Shown here: in pieces, positions 60,197 to 64,000 of the stretch | How positions within the stretch are numbered: position 1 is the stretch's first letter | How the letters are laid out: every line of letters starts with the position of its first letter | Assembly: GCF_001888185.1 (NCBI RefSeq) | Contig: NZ_CP016364.1 | Span: 2,542,001-2,606,000 of the forward strand | DNA: 64,000 nucleotides | Reading direction: 5' to 3' | Source: Phaeobacter porticola | Lineage (GTDB): Bacteria > Pseudomonadota > Alphaproteobacteria > Rhodobacterales > Rhodobacteraceae | The notes under the pieces: generated by a model | Database searches by the model: none | What the model was told of the DNA's origin: nothing | The model's input: only the letters and a program-made list of their open reading frames with translations | Program-made: the position numbers and the translations under genes

Positions 60197-61245
60197 CAGG
60201 CCTGATCCGCGCAGCCTGTCTGGTGGCCCTGACCCTTGTTCTGCCAGCGTTCGCAGCGCAGGCGTTTGAGGTGGAGGATCGGCGCCGGTTCGGCCCCGCC
60301 GCCGGTGAGGCGAGCGCGGAAATCCTACGGGTTCTGTCCACCACGGACACCGATCTGTTGGCCCCGCTGGTCGAGAGCTTTCTGCGCACCCGACCCACGG
60401 TGGTGGTGGACTATGTGTCGGTCAGCAGTTCAGAGCTGATGCGCGCGGTGGTGGAGGAAGGCCCGGCTTTTGATCTTGCTGTATCCTCGGCGCTGGATCT
60501 GCAGACCAAGCTTGCCAATGATGGGTACACCCGCGCGCATTCCCCCGCTGGGCGGCTGAAAATCCCGGATTGGGCGGTCTGGCGCGATCATGTCTTTGCC
60601 TTCTCGCAGGAGCCTGCGTCGATCGTGTTGTCGCCCGCCGCCTTTGACGGGCTGGAGATGCCGCGCAGCCGTCAGGCGCTGATGTCGCTCTTGCGCCGCT
60701 ACCCCAACCGGTTTCGGGGGCGCATCGGCACATATGATGTTGAGAAAAGCGGGCTTGGCTATTTGTTTGCCACCCAGGATCTGCGCACCTCAGAGAGTTT
60801 CTGGCGGATGATGGAAATTTTCGGCAGCCTTGATTTGCGGCTCTATTGCTGCTCCGGCGAGATGATCGAGGCGGTGTCGCGCGGGGAACTGGCCATCGCC
60901 TACAACGTGCTGGGCAGCTATGCCCGTGCGCGGGACGATCTGGCGGAGCGGATCGAGATCGTCGATCCGCAGGACTATACCAATATGATGCTGCGCACGG
61001 CTGTCGTGTTGAGAGGGGCGGAGCGCCCGGATCTGGCGGGGGCATTCATCGACCACCTTTTGCGGGCCGCTTGGGGCAACGGGCGCGATCCGGACTACCC
61101 TTTCCCGCGCTACGCCACCGCCGAGACCAACCCCACCGCCGCCTTGCGCCCGATCCAGATGGGACCGGGGCTGTTGGTGTTTCTCGACCGGCTGAAACGG
61201 GCGCGGTTCCTTGAGGAATGGCGCAGCACCGTCTTGCAGAAGTAG
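60166..61245 (+). CDS. Extracellular solute-binding protein co-transcribed with tctE
   Basis: A 359-residue periplasmic binding protein of the iron/spermidine-like (ABC SBP type 2) fold. The signal peptide ends about residue 34 (ALTLVLPAFAAQA). ILRVLSTTDTDLLAPLVESFLRTRPTVVVDYVSVSSSELM is the N-terminal lobe, and SGLGYLFATQDLR and AYNVLGSYARARDDL the second. It overlaps tctE by 31 bases and no ABC permease is adjacent. It may therefore act as a periplasmic ligand sensor for TctE rather than for uptake, as known for some kinase/SBP pairs (inference). Confidence 0.8.
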   Translation: MRFLMLSSALTGLIRAACLVALTLVLPAFAAQAFEVEDRRRFGPAAGEASAEILRVLSTTDTDLLAPLVESFLRTRPTVVVDYVSVSSSELMRAVVEEGPAFDLAVSSALDLQTKLANDGYTRAHSPAGRLKIPDWAVWRDHVFAFSQEPASIVLSPAAFDGLEMPRSRQALMSLLRRYPNRFRGRIGTYDVEKSGLGYLFATQDLRTSESFWRMMEIFGSLDLRLYCCSGEMIEAVSRGELAIAYNVLGSYARARDDLAERIEIVDPQDYTNMMLRTAVVLRGAERPDLAGAFIDHLLRAAWGNGRDPDYPFPRYATAETNPTAALRPIQMGPGLLVFLDRLKRARFLEEWRSTVLQK

Positions 61246-61254
61246 CGCGAGCGC

Positions 61255-62346
61255 TTAGCGATAGAGCAGCGACTGGCCGTTGTGAAAGAGATGCAGCTTG
61301 GCCGGGTCAGCGTAGAGCCGCACAGAGGAGCCGCGCAGCCCCTTGTGAATGCCGGGCAGCTTGGCAATCAGCGGGTCCTTCCCCTCGCCCGCCGCGATGT
61401 AGAGCACGGTGACCTCGCCCAGGGCCTCCACAATATCGACACGGCTGTCAATCAGCGCGCCGCCTGTGCCTGTTTCCACCAGATCCTCTGGCCGCACGCC
61501 GACATTCACGGCGAGGCCCTGATCGGCGTCGGTCGTGGGGATATCGGCCATGACCTCCTCGCCGCTGTTGAGCCGCACGGTGGTGCGTGGGCCGGTGGCA
61601 ATCACGCTGCCGGGGATCAGGTTCATGGCAGGTGAGCCGATGAACTGGGCGACAAATTCATTTTCGGGTCGCTGATACAGGTCCAGCGGGGTGCCCACCT
61701 GTGCGATGCCTTTGTCGGCCAGAACCACAATACGGCTGGCCAGCGTCATCGCCTCCACCTGATCATGTGTCACATAGATCATGGTGCTGTCCGGCATCGC
61801 CTCTTTCAGCTGGGCGATTTCGATGCGGGTGGCGACCCGCAGCGCCGCGTCCAGATTTGAGAGTGGTTCATCAAAGAGATAGACCTTCGGATCGCGCACG
61901 ATAGAGCGGCCGATGGCAACCCGCTGCCGCTGCCCGCCCGACAGCGCCTTGGGCAGGCGGTCGAGATAAGGCTCCAGCTGCAGGATCTTGGCGGCACGGT
62001 CGATGGCGGCGTCGATCTCGTCCTTGCTTTTCTTCGCGATCTTCAGCGCAAAGGCCATGTTGTCGCGGACGGTCATATGCGGATAGAGCGCGTAGGATTG
62101 AAACACCATCGCGATGCCCCGCTGGGCGGGCGGAATGTCATTCATCACCGCATCGTCGATTTCCAGCGTGCCGCCGCTGATCCGTTCCAGCCCCGCGATC
62201 ATCCGCAGCAAGGTGGATTTGCCGCAGCCGGAAGGGCCGACAAAGACGATCAGCTCCCCCTGTTTGATATCGAGGTTGATGTCTCTCAGAACCTCGACGC
62301 CGCCCCCGTAGGTTTTGGCCACATTGGTCAATTTCAGGTTTGCCAT
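61255..62346 (-). CDS. Sugar ABC transporter ATPase (UgpC/MalK/AglK type)
   Basis: A 363-residue ATPase. Walker A is GPSGCGKST at 37-45, the Q-loop VFQSYALYPHMTV at about 81-93, the signature LSGGQRQRVAIGRS at 135-148, Walker B VYLFDEPLSNLDA at 155-167, and the H-loop YVTHDQ. A C-terminal TOBE/MalK regulatory domain follows (residues about 240-363). The sugar is likely alpha-glucoside, given the adjacent alpha-glucosidase gene on the same strand, 31 bases upstream. It is probably the last gene of that operon. Confidence 0.9.
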   Translation of the reverse strand: MANLKLTNVAKTYGGGVEVLRDINLDIKQGELIVFVGPSGCGKSTLLRMIAGLERISGGTLEIDDAVMNDIPPAQRGIAMVFQSYALYPHMTVRDNMAFALKIAKKSKDEIDAAIDRAAKILQLEPYLDRLPKALSGGQRQRVAIGRSIVRDPKVYLFDEPLSNLDAALRVATRIEIAQLKEAMPDSTMIYVTHDQVEAMTLASRIVVLADKGIAQVGTPLDLYQRPENEFVAQFIGSPAMNLIPGSVIATGPRTTVRLNSGEEVMADIPTTDADQGLAVNVGVRPEDLVETGTGGALIDSRVDIVEALGEVTVLYIAAGEGKDPLIAKLPGIHKGLRGSSVRLYADPAKLHLFHNGQSLLYR

Positions 62347-62377
62347 CTACTGGTCCCTCCCCTGCTCGTCGTTTCTG

Positions 62378-64000
62378 TCAGCCCCGCACCGCAAGGCAGG
62401 CCTGCCACGGTGCCAGCGCAACGCGCCCGCCATTCGGTGGTAGATCGGCCAAGGCGATGTCGGTGTCGGGCTTCTGCCATGTGCCCTGCGGCAGGGTGAT
62501 CTCTGCCGGGATGTCCCCCAGATTGAAGGCACAGAAGATCACCTCATCGCGGTCCTGACGGGTGAAGAAGGCGACATTGCCCTCTGCCCGCAGCTGATCA
62601 TGGGTGCCCACCGCCAGCGCCGGATGCGCCTTGCGCAGGGCGATGGCGCGGCGGTAGTGGTGCAGCATGGCGTCCGGGTCGGCCTCCTGACTGGCCACGC
62701 TCAGATTCAGATGTTCGGGCGAGACGGGCAGCCATGGCTTGCCCTCGCTGAAGCCGCCCGCGCCATTCGACGGCTCCCAGACCATGGGCGTACGGCAGCC
62801 ATCGCGCCCTTTGAATTCGGGCCAGAACTCAATGCCATAAGGATCCTGTAGGTCTTCAAAGGCAATATCTGCCTCCGGCAGGCCCAGTTCCTCACCCTGA
62901 TAGATGCAGGTGGTGCCGCGCAGGCACATCATCATCGTGTTGAACAGGCGCTGTGCCGCCGGGTTGAGACCCCAGCGGCTGCTGTGGCGGATCACATCGT
63001 GGTTGGAAAACGCCCAGCAGGCCCAGCCATTTGCGGCAACGCGATCCACCTCGGCAAAAACCTCGGCCAGCCGGGAGGCCGTCAGCACATCCTTGGCCAG
63101 AAGTTCGAAGGCATAGCACATATGAACACCGGTGTTGGCCGCCGTGTAGCTGCCCATGATCTCAAGGCCGCGCTGCGCATCGCCCACCTCGCCCACGGCT
63201 GCCTTGGCCGGGTATTCATCCAGAAGCGCGCGGAACCGGCCCAGGAAGGCGAGGTTTTCCGACTGGTTCTTGGAATAGAGATGTTCCTGGTGATTATAGG
63301 GGTTCACCGAGGGGGCGATGGTAGCGTTGCGTTGCTCCGGCGGCAGGGCCGGGTTCGAGCGCAGCTCTGCATCGTGGTAGTAGAAGTTGATCGTATCAAG
63401 GCGAAAGCCATCAACGCCGCGCTCCAGCCAGAAGCGGGTCACATCCAGCAGCGCGTCCTGCACGGCGGGGCAGTGGAAGTTCAGATCCGGTTGCGAGACA
63501 AGGAAGTTGTGCAGGTAATACTGCTCACGCCGGGGATCCCACTGCCAGGCAGAGCCGCCAAATATCGACAGCCAGTTGTTGGGCGGCGTGCCATCGGGTT
63601 GCGGGTCGGCCCAGACGTACCAATCGGCGCGGGCATTGTCGCGGCTCTGACGGCTTTCACCAAACCATGCGTGCTGGTCAGAGGTATGCGACAGCACCAG
63701 ATCAATCATCACCCGCAGGCCCAAACGGTGGGCGGCGGCGACCAGCTGGTCAAAGTCGGACAGGCTGCCAAACATCGGGTCGACGTCGCAATAATCCGAA
63801 ACGTCATAGCCAAAATCCTTCATCGGGGAGGTGAAGAACGGCGAAATCCAGATCGCGTCCACCCCAAGCGATGCGATATGCGGCAGGCGCTCGGTGATGC
63901 CCCGAAGGTCACCGATGCCGTCGCCGTTGCTGTCCTGATAGCTGCGTGGGTAGATCTGATAGATCACCGCACCACGCCACCAATCGGGGTCAGCGGCGAG
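62378..64000 (-). CDS. Alpha-glucosidase (GH13 family), partial
   Basis: The frame continues through the right window edge, so the N terminus is missing; reading upstream of 63967 gives LAADPDWWRGAVIYQIYPRS, the normal start region of GH13 alpha-glucosidases. Catalytic motifs present: VMIDLVLSHTSDQHAWF, DGFRLDTINFYYHD (nucleophile Asp), AVGEVGD (acid/base Glu), and FSNHDVIR (transition-state Asp). It hydrolyses alpha-glucosides such as isomaltose, sucrose or maltose in the cytoplasm. It is co-transcribed with the UgpC/AglK-type ATPase, as in agl operons. Confidence 0.93.
   Translation of the reverse strand, partial: LAADPDWWRGAVIYQIYPRSYQDSNGDGIGDLRGITERLPHIASLGVDAIWISPFFTSPMKDFGYDVSDYCDVDPMFGSLSDFDQLVAAAHRLGLRVMIDLVLSHTSDQHAWFGESRQSRDNARADWYVWADPQPDGTPPNNWLSIFGGSAWQWDPRREQYYLHNFLVSQPDLNFHCPAVQDALLDVTRFWLERGVDGFRLDTINFYYHDAELRSNPALPPEQRNATIAPSVNPYNHQEHLYSKNQSENLAFLGRFRALLDEYPAKAAVGEVGDAQRGLEIMGSYTAANTGVHMCYAFELLAKDVLTASRLAEVFAEVDRVAANGWACWAFSNHDVIRHSSRWGLNPAAQRLFNTMMMCLRGTTCIYQGEELGLPEADIAFEDLQDPYGIEFWPEFKGRDGCRTPMVWEPSNGAGGFSEGKPWLPVSPEHLNLSVASQEADPDAMLHHYRRAIALRKAHPALAVGTHDQLRAEGNVAFFTRQDRDEVIFCAFNLGDIPAEITLPQGTWQKPDTDIALADLPPNGGRVALAPWQACLAVRG

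Overview
The window looks like chromosome of a marine Roseobacter-group alphaproteobacterium (Rhodobacteraceae). Supporting this are an RTX/Hint secreted protein, DUF1244 and DUF1489 proteins that are typical of Alphaproteobacteria, a methanethiol-oxidase (mtoX) operon, a B12-dependent ribonucleotide reductase, a tripartite tricarboxylate transporter with its tctDE sensor pair, and AglK/AglA-type sugar genes. Most of the sequence is visibly GC-rich. The stretch of about 34.7-44.5 kb is clearly more AT-rich, most obviously around 34.9-37.4 kb.

Layout. 1-4.3 kb: a sugar/inositol-like catabolic block (class II aldolase, Gfo/Idh/MocA dehydrogenase, PhyH-type dioxygenase, LacI regulator). 4.5-11.4 kb: a beta-hydroxyacid dehydrogenase, then iclR-mtoX-sco-mauG, a periplasmic methanethiol-oxidation unit with its copper chaperone and diheme maturation enzyme, followed by an AraC regulator whose 3' end is frameshifted. 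11-18.8 kb: an Lrp regulator divergent from uspA and an alanine/glycine symporter, a 785-residue RTX/Hint protein, mscL, an MscS channel, a GNAT enzyme and YtoQ. 19-28.9 kb: a methyltransferase divergent from a LysR regulator, pheT and pheS separated by two unrelated genes, rplT-rpmI, pyk and DUF1244. 29-31.9 kb: DUF1489 and nrdJ.

32.2-47.6 kb is an accessory island. Two 2470-bp IS21-family copies lie in the same orientation and bracket the cargo. Both carry the same in-frame TAG in istA. The cargo is (a) a two-gene ATPase/HNH-nuclease module resembling Septu PtuA/PtuB, (b) a TPR-CHAT caspase-like protease with two unrecognised neighbours (282 and 423 aa), and (c) a DEDDh exonuclease. Relics of IS256, IS21, IS3 and a serine recombinase are scattered among them. 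Two 25-bp imperfect direct repeats flank the CHAT/exonuclease part. The right IS copy interrupts the recombinase relic with a perfect 8-bp target duplication; the left copy has none. A tRNA-Ser(TGA) closes the island on the right.

48-64 kb returns to housekeeping and metabolism: an SPOR lipoprotein, dacA-tmk-holB-tatD-MBL hydrolase, an AEC transporter, tctABC divergent from tctDE plus a co-transcribed solute-binding protein, then an aglK-like ATPase and an alpha-glucosidase that runs off the window.

The CHAT locus and its two unknown neighbours are the best candidate for an undescribed system. No function is proven from sequence; defence is an inference from domain content and neighbourhood.
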